From positions 1-64,000 of the forward strand of contig JAJDVI010000058.1 of the NCBI GenBank assembly GCA_022826195.1: DNA of 64,000 bases. The letters run 5' to 3'. Origin of the DNA: Acidobacteriota bacterium. GTDB taxonomy: Bacteria; Acidobacteriota; Vicinamibacteria; Marinacidobacterales; Marinacidobacteraceae. Shown in pieces: positions 1 through 7,669 of the stretch; positions within the stretch are counted from its first letter, which is position 1, and each line of letters opens with the position of its first letter. The notes beneath the pieces are model-generated. The model ran no database searches. It worked only from the letters and a program-made list of their open reading frames with translations, and was not told the DNA's origin. The translations under genes were made by a program, and so were the position numbers.

Positions 1-200
1 GGCGCCAGCCGGTGGACGTTCGACCTGTCGATCTGGTCGAGCGGGCTGTAGCTGCGCCGGTGGTACCCCATGCTGTGCAGCAGGACGTTCTCCGTGTCGG
101 CTCCGTCGTTGATCAGCTCGTCGGTGGTCTGGGCCAGTCCCGGGACCGGGCCCCACGCCACGCCGAGAAGAATCGCGAGCAGTCCGGCAGTGTTCCTCAT
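1..200 (-). CDS. PQQ-dependent methanol/ethanol-type dehydrogenase, N-terminal fragment
   Basis: Only the first 66 codons lie in the window; the rest continues beyond base 1. The protein opens with a signal peptide (MRNTAGLLAILLGVAWG, then a VPGLAQ cleavage-like site). This is followed by ELINDGADTENVLLHSMGYH and RRSYSPLDQIDRSNVHRLAP, the standard N-terminal repeat signature of quinoprotein alcohol dehydrogenases ('YSPLDQIN..NV..L'). These periplasmic eight-bladed propellers oxidise alcohols with PQQ and calcium or a lanthanide. The ATG is supported by a GGAGGT Shine-Dalgarno five bases upstream. The metal-binding and disulfide residues that would separate methanol, lanthanide-dependent and ethanol types are outside the window. 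Family assignment is fairly secure and substrate is unknown. Confidence 0.75.
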   Translation of the reverse strand, partial: MRNTAGLLAILLGVAWGPVPGLAQTTDELINDGADTENVLLHSMGYHRRSYSPLDQIDRSNVHRLA

Positions 201-255
201 GATCGACCTCCAGCGGGTCCGCTCTCGCCGCATGACCGGCAACGACGCGTGCCGG

Positions 256-678
256 TTATGATACGCGAGGCACTGTGGCCTTCCAGCAGGGAGCGTGACC
301 CATGAGGCGTGCAATCGACCGGTTCCCCGGGAAGCTGGCGTTGGCGGCGGCGGTCGGCGTCCTGGCGCCCTTGGCGTGGACGCTGCCGGGGACGACCATG
401 GAGGCGGCGCCCGCCGCCGGCCAGCGGGCAGCCCAGGCGACCCGGCGGCGAAGCAGCGGCCACTGCGCCAGCGCCACGCCCCCGAGCGTCCCGCCTCCGG
501 CCACCACGCCCACGATGGCCTCTCCGAAGACCGGTCCGAGCGCGTCGTGCGTCGCGCTCCCCACCAGATAGGAAAGGGGCCGGGCCACCGCGGCAGCCAC
601 GGCCATCCCGACCGCGCTGGCGAGGATCCAGCGAATCCCGAACGACCGGTCCGTCAGCGCGGCTTCCAGGTTCGCCAA
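256..678 (-). CDS. Small hydrophobic membrane protein, probably truncated
   Basis: Starting from a TTG 11 bases after the stop of the upstream serine hydrolase gene, with a GAGGG Shine-Dalgarno overlapping that stop, this frame gives about 140 residues. Hydrophobic stretches lie near residues 15-40 and 50-70, with a pattern ALAQWPLLRRRVAWAARW around residues 69-85. That pattern resembles multi-repeat membrane proteins in which 'QWLVLRR....AGWW' recurs. After about residue 96 the hydrophobic character stops and the sequence becomes unlike a membrane protein (PGSVHAKGARTPTA...). A frameshift or deletion may therefore have removed later repeats. Co-transcription with the upstream hydrolase is likely. 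A plus-strand open frame from 302 overlaps it and has a passable ribosome site, so the coding strand is not fully settled. Confidence 0.45.
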   Translation of the reverse strand: MANLEAALTDRSFGIRWILASAVGMAVAAAVARPLSYLVGSATHDALGPVFGEAIVGVVAGGGTLGGVALAQWPLLRRRVAWAARWPAAGAASMVVPGSVHAKGARTPTAAANASFPGNRSIARLMGHAPCWKATVPRVS

Positions 679-689
679 CGCAACGACCC

Positions 690-2126
690 TCAGCGGACCT
701 TCTCGGAGTAGTTCACCCCGACGTAGATGCGCACCGCCGCTCCCTCGTCGTTCACCTGGAAGCGGACGAGCTCCCCGTGGGCGCCGAAGCCGTCGCTCTC
801 CAGGCGGAAGACGTGCGCCTCGCCGGTCGGCTTGAGGACGCCCCGGGAGCGGTCCGGGTTCTCCGAGAGCGGCGAGAAGACCACCAGTTCGTCCTCGAGG
901 CGGAGAACGCTGGTGTCTCCCCAGCGATTCCGGTAGGTGCCGATGTAGATGTCCCAGGCGGCGTCGTACGCCACTTTCTCTTCTTCTTCCTCCTTGAGGT
1001 GCGGCGCGACCCACTCGAACGCCTTTTCGACGAAGCGCCCGGGGTTCCCGTCGCCGGCGTTCGTGAAGACGACCACGCCGACCTTCTCTTCGGGACTCAA
1101 CTGCGTCTGCGTGCGGTAGCCGGGGTAGGAGCCGCCGTGACCGACGAGATCGCGATCGTCGGTGTGGCGCACCGAGAACCCGAGTCCCCAGCCGCCGGTC
1201 CAGGAGGACTGGACCCAGTGGACCCGCTGCATTTCGCGCAGGGTGTTCGTCGCCAGCACCTTGTCGCTCTTGCGGTCGCGCACCCGGATCTGCCACTGCA
1301 GGAACCGGAGCATGTCGGGCACGTTGGACGAGAACCCGGTCGCGGGGTCGAAGGAATGGGCGTCCACGAAGGGCATGGCCTGCCGGGAACCGTCCGCCAT
1401 CCGCCGGCCGTAGCCGGTGACGAGGCGGCTCTCGTGGTCGGCGGGAATCGGTCCGACGCTCGTCGAGTCCATCCCGAGCGGTTCGAGGATGCCCTGGTTC
1501 ACGAGTTCGGCGAAGGACTTCCCGGAGGCCGCCTCGGCCACCATTCCGGCCAGCGTGAAGCCCAGGTTCGAGTACTTCCACTTGGTCTCGGTGGCATACG
1601 TGGTCTCCTGGTCCGAGACCGTGTCCCGCACCGCCTCGGCCTCGGGGAACTCGAACTCGGTCCAGGCGGGATGGATGGACTCGCGCGGCAGGCCGGCGGT
1701 GTGGGTGAGGAGGTGCCGCACGGTCACCGCCCGGGCCTCCGGATGACGGTTCTCGATGTCGAACCAGGGGAGGTGCTCGGTGATGGGATCGTCGAGACGA
1801 AGCGTCCCGGCGTCCCGCTCGCGCAGCACGCTGATCGCGGTGAAGAGCTTCGAGTGGGAGGCGATCCGGAAGATCGAGTCCTCCTTCATCGGTGTCTCGG
1901 GATCCAGGGACGAGTGTCCGTACGCCTTCAGGAAGACGACCTCCTGATCGTGGACGATCCCGATCACGAGCCCGACCCCCGAGTACTCGACCTGCGTGCG
2001 GACCCACTCGTCGAGCATGGTGATGCCGGCTTGGACCTTCGGGTCCGGGTGCTCGGCCGCGGCAGCGGGCTGTGCAAAGAGGAGGGCGGCGAGGACAGCG
2101 CTCGCCAAGGCAGTTTGTCGAAGCAT
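690..2126 (-). CDS. Secreted serine hydrolase, beta-lactamase/class C (PBP-like) family
   Basis: A 478-residue protein with a signal peptide (MLRQTALASAVLAALLFAQP, AAAA cleavage region). The family triad is visible: SxxK as S90-HS-K93 within FRIASHSKLFTA, Tyr-x-Asn as Y185-S-N187 in KWKYSNLGF, and the third-box HGG at about 330-332. It belongs to the broad beta-lactamase/D-aminopeptidase/esterase group acting on esters or peptides in the periplasm. Nothing in the sequence indicates antibiotic hydrolysis. The roughly 100-residue C-terminal extension after residue 375 (YIGTYRNRWGDTSVLRLEDE) looks like the lipocalin-like beta domain common in this group. It lies 16 bases after an amidohydrolase stop and appears to be the third gene of a secreted-hydrolase operon. 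Confidence 0.85.
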   Translation of the reverse strand: MLRQTALASAVLAALLFAQPAAAAEHPDPKVQAGITMLDEWVRTQVEYSGVGLVIGIVHDQEVVFLKAYGHSSLDPETPMKEDSIFRIASHSKLFTAISVLRERDAGTLRLDDPITEHLPWFDIENRHPEARAVTVRHLLTHTAGLPRESIHPAWTEFEFPEAEAVRDTVSDQETTYATETKWKYSNLGFTLAGMVAEAASGKSFAELVNQGILEPLGMDSTSVGPIPADHESRLVTGYGRRMADGSRQAMPFVDAHSFDPATGFSSNVPDMLRFLQWQIRVRDRKSDKVLATNTLREMQRVHWVQSSWTGGWGLGFSVRHTDDRDLVGHGGSYPGYRTQTQLSPEEKVGVVVFTNAGDGNPGRFVEKAFEWVAPHLKEEEEEKVAYDAAWDIYIGTYRNRWGDTSVLRLEDELVVFSPLSENPDRSRGVLKPTGEAHVFRLESDGFGAHGELVRFQVNDEGAAVRIYVGVNYSEKVR

Positions 2127-2142
2127 GGTTCCGTGAGAGCGG

Positions 2143-3333
2143 CTAACGCCGGAATACCACGGCGCCGTCCACCAGGACCGCCACGGTCTTGGCGTAGGTG
2201 CCGATGGGATGGGAATCCCAAATAACAACGTCGCCATCGAGTCCGACGGCGAGACTCCCGATCCGGCCCTCCACCCCCAGGATCGCGGCGGAGTCCGCGG
2301 TCACCGCGCCGAGCGCCGCTTCCCGCGGGAGCCCGTGGGCCCAGGCGACGATCGCTTCCATGGCGACGGACCGGCCCCCGCGGCCGAAGGTGGAGAGCGC
2401 GATCCGTACGCCGGCCTCGTGGAGGACGCCCGCGGTCGCGGGCGAGTGGCCCTTGAGTTCCATCGGGCCCCCGTCCCCGATCCCGATGACGGAGGGTCCG
2501 ACCACCACCGGCACGCCCGCCGCGGCGAGCCGGGACGCCACTGCCGCGGCGCCGGCCGCCTGATCGAGGACCAACCGCACGTCGAACTCGCCGGCCACCC
2601 GGAGCGCCGTCTCGATGTCGTCGGGCTTGTTGGCGAGCATCCGGAGCGGGATCTCGCCCGAGAGCAGCCGGCCCATGACGCGCCCGGCCTCGCCTTCGAG
2701 GGCGTCCTCGCCGGCGCGGATGAGGGTGCTGCGGAAGTCGAAGATCATCCCCTGCCGCGTGGTGCGCCCCACCGGCGCCTCCCTTCCCGGCGCCGTGTCC
2801 CCGACGGCGGTCTCGCCGAAGGAGGCCGCCACCGCCGTCTCCTCGGCCACGATGGCGGTGTCCGCGGAGCCGGCCAGCTTCACCACCGCTCCGGTGCCAC
2901 CGATCAGTAGCCGCGGATCGGGGGCCAGATAGACCGCGGTGACGCCGGACTGGAGCCACAGTGGCGCCAGACCCTCGGCGAACCGGTCCACCGCACGGAT
3001 CTGCGGGGCGACGGCGTCGGCGGCTTCGCCGGCCAGATTGATCAGCGCGCCCCCGCCGCCGGGGCCGGTCCCGAGGACGGTCTGTGCGTCGATTAACCCG
3101 GGGGTGACCACCATCCCCTCGGCCGCGATCACCTCGGCGCCCTCGGGAACCTCGACGCCGGCCCCGACGGCGGTGATCCTCCCGCCTTCGATGACCACCG
3201 TCGCCCCTGCGAGAACCTCCCCGGTCCCGGTGTGGACCTCGCCGCCCACGATGGCCACCCCCTGGCCGGCGGCGATCCCCGGCCAGGCGAGCGCCAGGGC
3301 GAGGACGATCAGCCGGCGGCGAAGGCGAACCAT
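2143..3333 (-). CDS. Exported amidohydrolase-family protein lacking the HxH metal motif
   Basis: A 396-residue protein with a signal peptide (LIVLALALAWPGIAAGQ). It has the composite beta-sandwich plus TIM-barrel layout of imidazolonepropionase-like amidohydrolases: N-terminal VAIVGGEVHTGTGEVLAGAT, barrel entry VVTPGLIDAQTVLG, and the closing GRIGSLAVGLDGDVVIWD. In active relatives the barrel entry reads GLIDxHxH; here both histidines are replaced (Q84, V86). Metal binding and classical hydrolysis are therefore doubtful. Its ATG shares a base with the TGA of the gene upstream (TGATG), so translation is probably coupled. It may act as a non-catalytic partner of that amidohydrolase, which keeps its HxH; this is inference. 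Confidence 0.8.
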   Translation of the reverse strand: MVRLRRRLIVLALALAWPGIAAGQGVAIVGGEVHTGTGEVLAGATVVIEGGRITAVGAGVEVPEGAEVIAAEGMVVTPGLIDAQTVLGTGPGGGGALINLAGEAADAVAPQIRAVDRFAEGLAPLWLQSGVTAVYLAPDPRLLIGGTGAVVKLAGSADTAIVAEETAVAASFGETAVGDTAPGREAPVGRTTRQGMIFDFRSTLIRAGEDALEGEAGRVMGRLLSGEIPLRMLANKPDDIETALRVAGEFDVRLVLDQAAGAAAVASRLAAAGVPVVVGPSVIGIGDGGPMELKGHSPATAGVLHEAGVRIALSTFGRGGRSVAMEAIVAWAHGLPREAALGAVTADSAAILGVEGRIGSLAVGLDGDVVIWDSHPIGTYAKTVAVLVDGAVVFRR

Positions 3334-4598
3334 CACCAGCCCTCCGGGACCACGTCGCCGAAGACGTTGTATCCGGTCGCGCGGTTGAAGACCTCCACCC
3401 CGTCCACGAACACCCGCATCACCAGGCTCTCGTAGGCGAGCGGATCCTCGCCGCCGAGGATGACGACGTCGGCGTCCTTCCCGGGTGCGAGGCTGCCGAT
3501 CCGGTCGTCCACGTGGAAGATGCGGGCGCCGTTCAGGGTGAGCGCGGCCAGCGCGTCCGCGTGCGACATCCCCTGCCGCACGAACATCGCCCCCGTATGG
3601 CGCAGCCAGTAGGCGTGGCCGTCCGGCGGGTCCTGGTGGAAGGCGACGAGGCCGCCGAGTTCCACGAGTTTCACCGGACCCAGCAGGTCCTCGCTCTCGC
3701 GGCTGTCGCCCGGCAATACGGGGCCGTAGCTCACCGGCATCCCGAGTTCGTGGAGTTCCTCAGCGAGTTCGAGCGTCGCGCCGCCGTGGTGGATGTAGGC
3801 GTCGAGGTTGAACCGCCGCATCAGTTCCATCGCATGGCGCATCTGCTGCTCGGTGCTGGAGTGGACGCCGAGCACCCACTCGCGGGTGAGCAGCCTGCCG
3901 AGGGCTTCGTAGGTCAGGTTCCGCGGGGGTCTTGGGTTGGCGGAATCCGCCTCGTGGGCGGCGATGGCGTCGAGGTATTCCTGGGCAGCCTCGAGTTCGC
4001 CGCTCAGCAGATCGAAGACCTCCTGCTCGGTCTCCGGGAAGCCCGGATAGGGCGTCGTGGCCCGGATCGCCATCTTGATGCCGGCGGGAGCGAAGTACAT
4101 GTCCTCGACGGTGCCGCCCCGGGACTTGACGAGGACCGCCTGGCCGCTGTTCGGGCTCCGGCTGCCGGTGGTGATGTTCTGGGTCGTGATTCCCGAGGCC
4201 AACATCAGCGCAAAAGCGGGGTCTTCCGAGTCGAGTCCGTCGATCGCCCGCACATGGGCGTTGATCGGTCCCGAGAGCTCGTTGTTGTTCGCTCCCGTCG
4301 CCGGGATGTTGAGCACCTTGAACCCGGTGTGGGAATGGCTCTCTACGATGCCGGGGATGACGCTCATTCCGGTGGCGTCGATCACCTCCGCTCCAGCGGG
4401 AACGGACACGTCGGCTCCCACCGCCTCGATCTTCCCGTCGCGGATCACCACGGTGCCGCCGGGAATCGGTTCGGAACTGACCGGATAGACGAGCCCGCCG
4501 GTGATGGCGATGAGGCCTTCTTCCGGCGCTCCCGGGGCGCACACGGACGCGGCCAGCACCGTCACCAGCGCAACGGCGAGGAGCGCCCTTCCTCTCAT
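3333..4598 (-). CDS. Exported amidohydrolase (imidazolonepropionase-like)
   Basis: A 421-residue metal-dependent hydrolase. The N-terminus is a signal sequence (ALLAVALVTVLAASVC) ending in a cysteine that may be a non-standard lipobox. The composite domain (AITGGLVYPVSSEPIPGGTV) is followed by the metal motif H88-S-H90 in IPGIVESHSHTGF. Later candidate ligands are in WVLGVHSSTEQQ and AYIHHGG, and the acidic catalytic position may be in VAFHQDPPDG. The C-terminus DRIGSLAPGKDADVVILGG is typical. It is the first gene of the hydrolase operon and overlaps the next gene by one base. Such secreted amidohydrolases often act on peptide- or amide-derived substrates; the specific substrate cannot be read from sequence. 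Confidence 0.85.
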   Translation of the reverse strand: MRGRALLAVALVTVLAASVCAPGAPEEGLIAITGGLVYPVSSEPIPGGTVVIRDGKIEAVGADVSVPAGAEVIDATGMSVIPGIVESHSHTGFKVLNIPATGANNNELSGPINAHVRAIDGLDSEDPAFALMLASGITTQNITTGSRSPNSGQAVLVKSRGGTVEDMYFAPAGIKMAIRATTPYPGFPETEQEVFDLLSGELEAAQEYLDAIAAHEADSANPRPPRNLTYEALGRLLTREWVLGVHSSTEQQMRHAMELMRRFNLDAYIHHGGATLELAEELHELGMPVSYGPVLPGDSRESEDLLGPVKLVELGGLVAFHQDPPDGHAYWLRHTGAMFVRQGMSHADALAALTLNGARIFHVDDRIGSLAPGKDADVVILGGEDPLAYESLVMRVFVDGVEVFNRATGYNVFGDVVPEGW

Positions 4599-4653
4599 GG
4601 TCCCGGGTTCTCGACTCTATCAGGCGACGTCAGCCCGGAAACGTGTTGACGTG

Positions 4654-4712
4654 CGTTTCGCCTCCCTGCGGTCGGCGATGCCGGCCGGAGGCCGGCGCTC
4701 CGACGCGTTCCC
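4654..4712 (+). repeat. GC-rich double-hairpin dispersed repeat, copy in a divergent promoter region
   Basis: This copy has the motif GTTTCGCC...GGCGATGCC followed by the hairpin GCCGGCCGGAGGCCGGC and GCTCCGAC. It is the same family as the copies at 49140, 60757 and 61747. Unlike nearly all other copies it lies between two divergent gene starts (4598 and 4730) rather than after a stop codon. Confidence 0.7.
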
Positions 4713-4729
4713 GGTAGAGTGGCGGCGGC

Positions 4730-5626
4730 ATGAGGGGCGCGTGGGCCAACGTGGACGGTTGGATCCGACCGGCGCAGGAGGCGCGGGTGAGTCCGGTGGA
4801 CGCGGGGTTCCTCTACGGGGAGGCGGTGTACGAGAACCTGCGCACCTACGGCCGCGTGCCGTTCCTCTTCGCCCGGCACCTCGTCCGGCTCCGGCGCTCG
4901 GCGGACTTCCTCGGGATCCCGCTCGCCGTTTCCGACGCGGAGATCACCGCCCGCCTGCGGGCGACGCAGGAAGCCAGCGGCATCACGGGCGAGCACTCCC
5001 TCCGGGTGATCCTCACCGCCGGACCGCAGGGCGGCGGGCCCTCGCTGATCATCCTGGTGCGGCCCCTGCCGCCGCTTCCGGTGGACCCGGAACGGGAGGG
5101 GGTCGGCGTCTTCCGGTCGGACTGGGTCCGGGCAGCGCCCGGAGGGCTCCCGGCCGACGTGAAGACCACGAACCTGCTGGGGGCCCGGCTGGCCGTTCGC
5201 GAGGCCGAAGCGGCGGGCGCCCACGAGGCGGTGGTTCGCGGAAGCGGCGGCGACCTGACGGAGGGGGCGACCTCGAACCTCTTTCTCGTGGACGGCGGCG
5301 TCGTACTCACGCCGCCGCTCGAAGAGGGCCTGCTGCCCGGGATCACCCGGGATCTCGTGCTGGAAGTCCTGCGGGAGCTGGAGATCCCGTTCGAGGAGAC
5401 GCCCCTCGGACACGGCTGGCTCACCACCGCCGGCGAAGCCTTCTTGACCAGTTCCTCGCGGGAGGTGCTGCCGGTGACCTGGTCGGTGGCGCCCGGTGAA
5501 CCCCGCCGGACGATCGGGAACGGACGGCCGGGTCCGCTGACGCTGCGCGCCCTCGCCGGCTACCGCCGGGCCGTGGCCCGGCTGCTCGACGTCTCGCTTC
5601 CCGCGCCGGACGGGGGCCCGCCGTGA
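4730..5626 (+). CDS. Class IV PLP aminotransferase (branched-chain aminotransferase / aminodeoxychorismate lyase type)
   Basis: A 298-residue fold-type IV PLP enzyme. K145 in ADVKTTNLLGARLA is the Schiff-base lysine. EGATSNLF near residue 185 is the phosphate-cup motif shared by IlvE, D-amino-acid aminotransferase and PabC. The N-terminal SPVDAGFLYGEAVYENLRTY is the class motif around the re-face of the cofactor. The sequence alone does not separate IlvE from PabC, so no gene symbol is given. The GTG start of the antiporter gene overlaps its TGA (GTGA), so the two are probably co-translated although their functions are not obviously linked. Confidence 0.85.
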   Translation: MRGAWANVDGWIRPAQEARVSPVDAGFLYGEAVYENLRTYGRVPFLFARHLVRLRRSADFLGIPLAVSDAEITARLRATQEASGITGEHSLRVILTAGPQGGGPSLIILVRPLPPLPVDPEREGVGVFRSDWVRAAPGGLPADVKTTNLLGARLAVREAEAAGAHEAVVRGSGGDLTEGATSNLFLVDGGVVLTPPLEEGLLPGITRDLVLEVLRELEIPFEETPLGHGWLTTAGEAFLTSSSREVLPVTWSVAPGEPRRTIGNGRPGPLTLRALAGYRRAVARLLDVSLPAPDGGPP

Positions 5627-7620
5627 CCGACCTCGGGCTCCTGGGCGACCTGGCCCTGCTGGTGGGTCTCGGGATCCCCATCGTCGCGCTGGCCCACCGC
5701 GTGAACGCGCCGCCGCTCCTGGGGTTCGTGCTGGCCGGGGTGCTCATCGGGCCCGCCGGCCTGGGCCTGATCGCCGTTCCCGAGAACATCGAGACGCTGA
5801 TGGAACTCGGCGTCGCCCTGCTGCTGTTCGCGGTCGGCCTCGAGCTGTTGCTCTCCCAGGTGCGGGACTGGGCCCGCATGGTGTTCGTCGGGGGCGGGGT
5901 CCAGGTGGGCGGAACGATCGCCGTCGTGGCCCTCGCCGCCCTGGCGTTCGGAGTCCCCGCACCCTACGCGCTGTTCTACGGCGCCCTCGGCGCCATGTCT
6001 TCGACCGCCATCGTCGCCAAGACCATCGCGGACCGGGAGGAACTCGAAACGCCGCACGGCCGGGCCTCGATCAGCCTGCTGATCTTCCAGGACCTGGCCG
6101 TCCTGCCGCTCGTCCTGGTGCTGCCGCTGCTGGCGGGTTTTCAGGGCGACGCGGCCGCGGGCGCCCTCGCGGGACTGGTCCGCGGGCTGGTGATCGTCAC
6201 GGTCCTGATCTTCGCCGGGCGCGTGCTGGCCCCGTGGATCCTCGACCGCATCACGCTGCTCAAGGACCGCGAGCTGTTCACCCTGTGCGTCGGGTTCTTC
6301 GCGCTCGGCGCCGCCCTCTTGACCCACGCCGCGGGCTTCTCGCTGGCGATCGGTTTCTTTCTCGCGGGTCTCATCCTCTCGGAGTCCCAGTACGGCGTCC
6401 AGGCGCTTTCCGACGTGCTCCCGTTCCGGGCGGTCTTCGCCGGGGTGTTCTTCAGCTCGATCGGCATGCTGCTCGATCCGTCGGTCCTGTTCGCCAACCC
6501 CCTGCTCGTGATCGGACTGGGAGTGGCGGCGCTGGTGGTGAAGGGCGTGTTGTGCGCCGCCGGGGTACTGGCGGCCGGAGGCCGGCTTTCCACCGCCCTC
6601 GCCACCGGGGTCGGACTCGGCCACGTCGGCGAGTTCGCCTTCCTGCTGGCGGCGGTGGGCATCCCGCTCGGCCTGTTCCGCGGCGCCGACTACCAGCTGT
6701 TCCTGAGCACCGCGGTGCTCTCCATGATCGCCGCTCCGCTCTTCATCCGGGCCGGACCGGCGATCGTCGAATGGGTGGACCGGCGCCGGCCCCACGAGTC
6801 GCACCCGGACGCCGAGAAGATCCACCGGGCGACGGATCACACCGTCGTCGTGGGCTACGGGCTCGCCGGGCGCTACCTGGCGCGCGTGCTCCAGGCGGCG
6901 GGCATCGCCTGCATCGTCGTCGACCAGAACCCCGAGCTCGTGCGCCGGGCCCGCGCCGACGGCATCCCCGCCCTCTTCGGGGACGGCACCCAACCCGCCG
7001 TCCTCGAGCACGTGCAGGTGCGCCGGGCGCGCGCGATCTTCTTCACGATCAACTCTCCCGGCAACGAGCGCCGGGGAGTGTCCCTCGCACGCGAACTGAA
7101 CCCGGCGGCCCACATCGTGGTCCGCACGCGCTACGTGCGGGCGATCGACGACCTGCTGGCGCTGGGCGCCACCGAGGTCGTCGTCGAGGAGTTCGAGGCA
7201 TCGCTGGAACTCTTCGCGAGGGCGCTCGAAAGCTACGAGATCCCCGTCAACCGCATCTGGCGCGAACTCGAGTCCGTGCGGGCCGAGCACTACGGCCTCT
7301 TCCGTGACCGCCCCCATCCCGATCTGCGGCTCGACACGCTGAAGCACCTCGGCATCCACGACGCGCTCGAACTGGTCGAGGTGGAGGCGGCCGCCGGAGC
7401 GGTGGGCGAGACGGCGTCGACGCTCGACCTCCGGAAGCGAACCGGCGCCATCCAGGTCGCCGTGGTCCGCGACGGACGGCCCATCCATGAGCAGCAGGCC
7501 GAGACGCGCTATCGGGCCGGCGACACGGTGGTGCTGATCGGGGACCGGGGCAGCCTGGACGCCGCGCTCGGGCTGTTTCGATCCCCGGCGCCTCCCGGTC
7601 CGCCGTCGCTTCCATTCTGA
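5623..7620 (+). CDS. Monovalent cation:proton antiporter-2 with TrkA N and C domains (KefB/KefC-like)
   Basis: A 665-residue inner-membrane CPA2 protein. Residues 1-385 form the Na+/H+ exchanger domain with about twelve hydrophobic segments, starting LALLVGLGIPIVALAHRVNA. Residues from about 405 form a Rossmann RCK/TrkA-N domain, DHTVVVGYGLAGRYLARVL, with a nucleotide-binding GYGLAG and an acidic residue at the end of the second strand (VVDQNPE). Residues from about 575 form a TrkA-C ligand-sensing domain. The family exchanges K+ or Na+ for protons and is gated by bound nucleotide. Translation starts at a GTG overlapping the aminotransferase stop. Ion specificity cannot be read from sequence. 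Confidence 0.9.
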   Translation: MTDLGLLGDLALLVGLGIPIVALAHRVNAPPLLGFVLAGVLIGPAGLGLIAVPENIETLMELGVALLLFAVGLELLLSQVRDWARMVFVGGGVQVGGTIAVVALAALAFGVPAPYALFYGALGAMSSTAIVAKTIADREELETPHGRASISLLIFQDLAVLPLVLVLPLLAGFQGDAAAGALAGLVRGLVIVTVLIFAGRVLAPWILDRITLLKDRELFTLCVGFFALGAALLTHAAGFSLAIGFFLAGLILSESQYGVQALSDVLPFRAVFAGVFFSSIGMLLDPSVLFANPLLVIGLGVAALVVKGVLCAAGVLAAGGRLSTALATGVGLGHVGEFAFLLAAVGIPLGLFRGADYQLFLSTAVLSMIAAPLFIRAGPAIVEWVDRRRPHESHPDAEKIHRATDHTVVVGYGLAGRYLARVLQAAGIACIVVDQNPELVRRARADGIPALFGDGTQPAVLEHVQVRRARAIFFTINSPGNERRGVSLARELNPAAHIVVRTRYVRAIDDLLALGATEVVVEEFEASLELFARALESYEIPVNRIWRELESVRAEHYGLFRDRPHPDLRLDTLKHLGIHDALELVEVEAAAGAVGETASTLDLRKRTGAIQVAVVRDGRPIHEQQAETRYRAGDTVVLIGDRGSLDAALGLFRSPAPPGPPSLPF

Positions 7621-7669
7621 AACTCCTCGTCTCCGGTCCGTTCCGGCGGTGGTACATTGGCCAGCGGAC

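Noticed and set aside
302-571. A plus-strand small exported protein opposite the small membrane gene
   Set aside because: It has a passable AGGGAG site, but beyond the first 35 residues it is low-complexity Ala/Pro/Ser/Thr sequence, and the minus strand carries a recognisable membrane pattern.
690-2126. Serine hydrolase as an antibiotic-resistance beta-lactamase
   Set aside because: Only the general SxxK, YxN and HGG boxes are present; the operon context of secreted amidohydrolases points to peptide or ester substrates.
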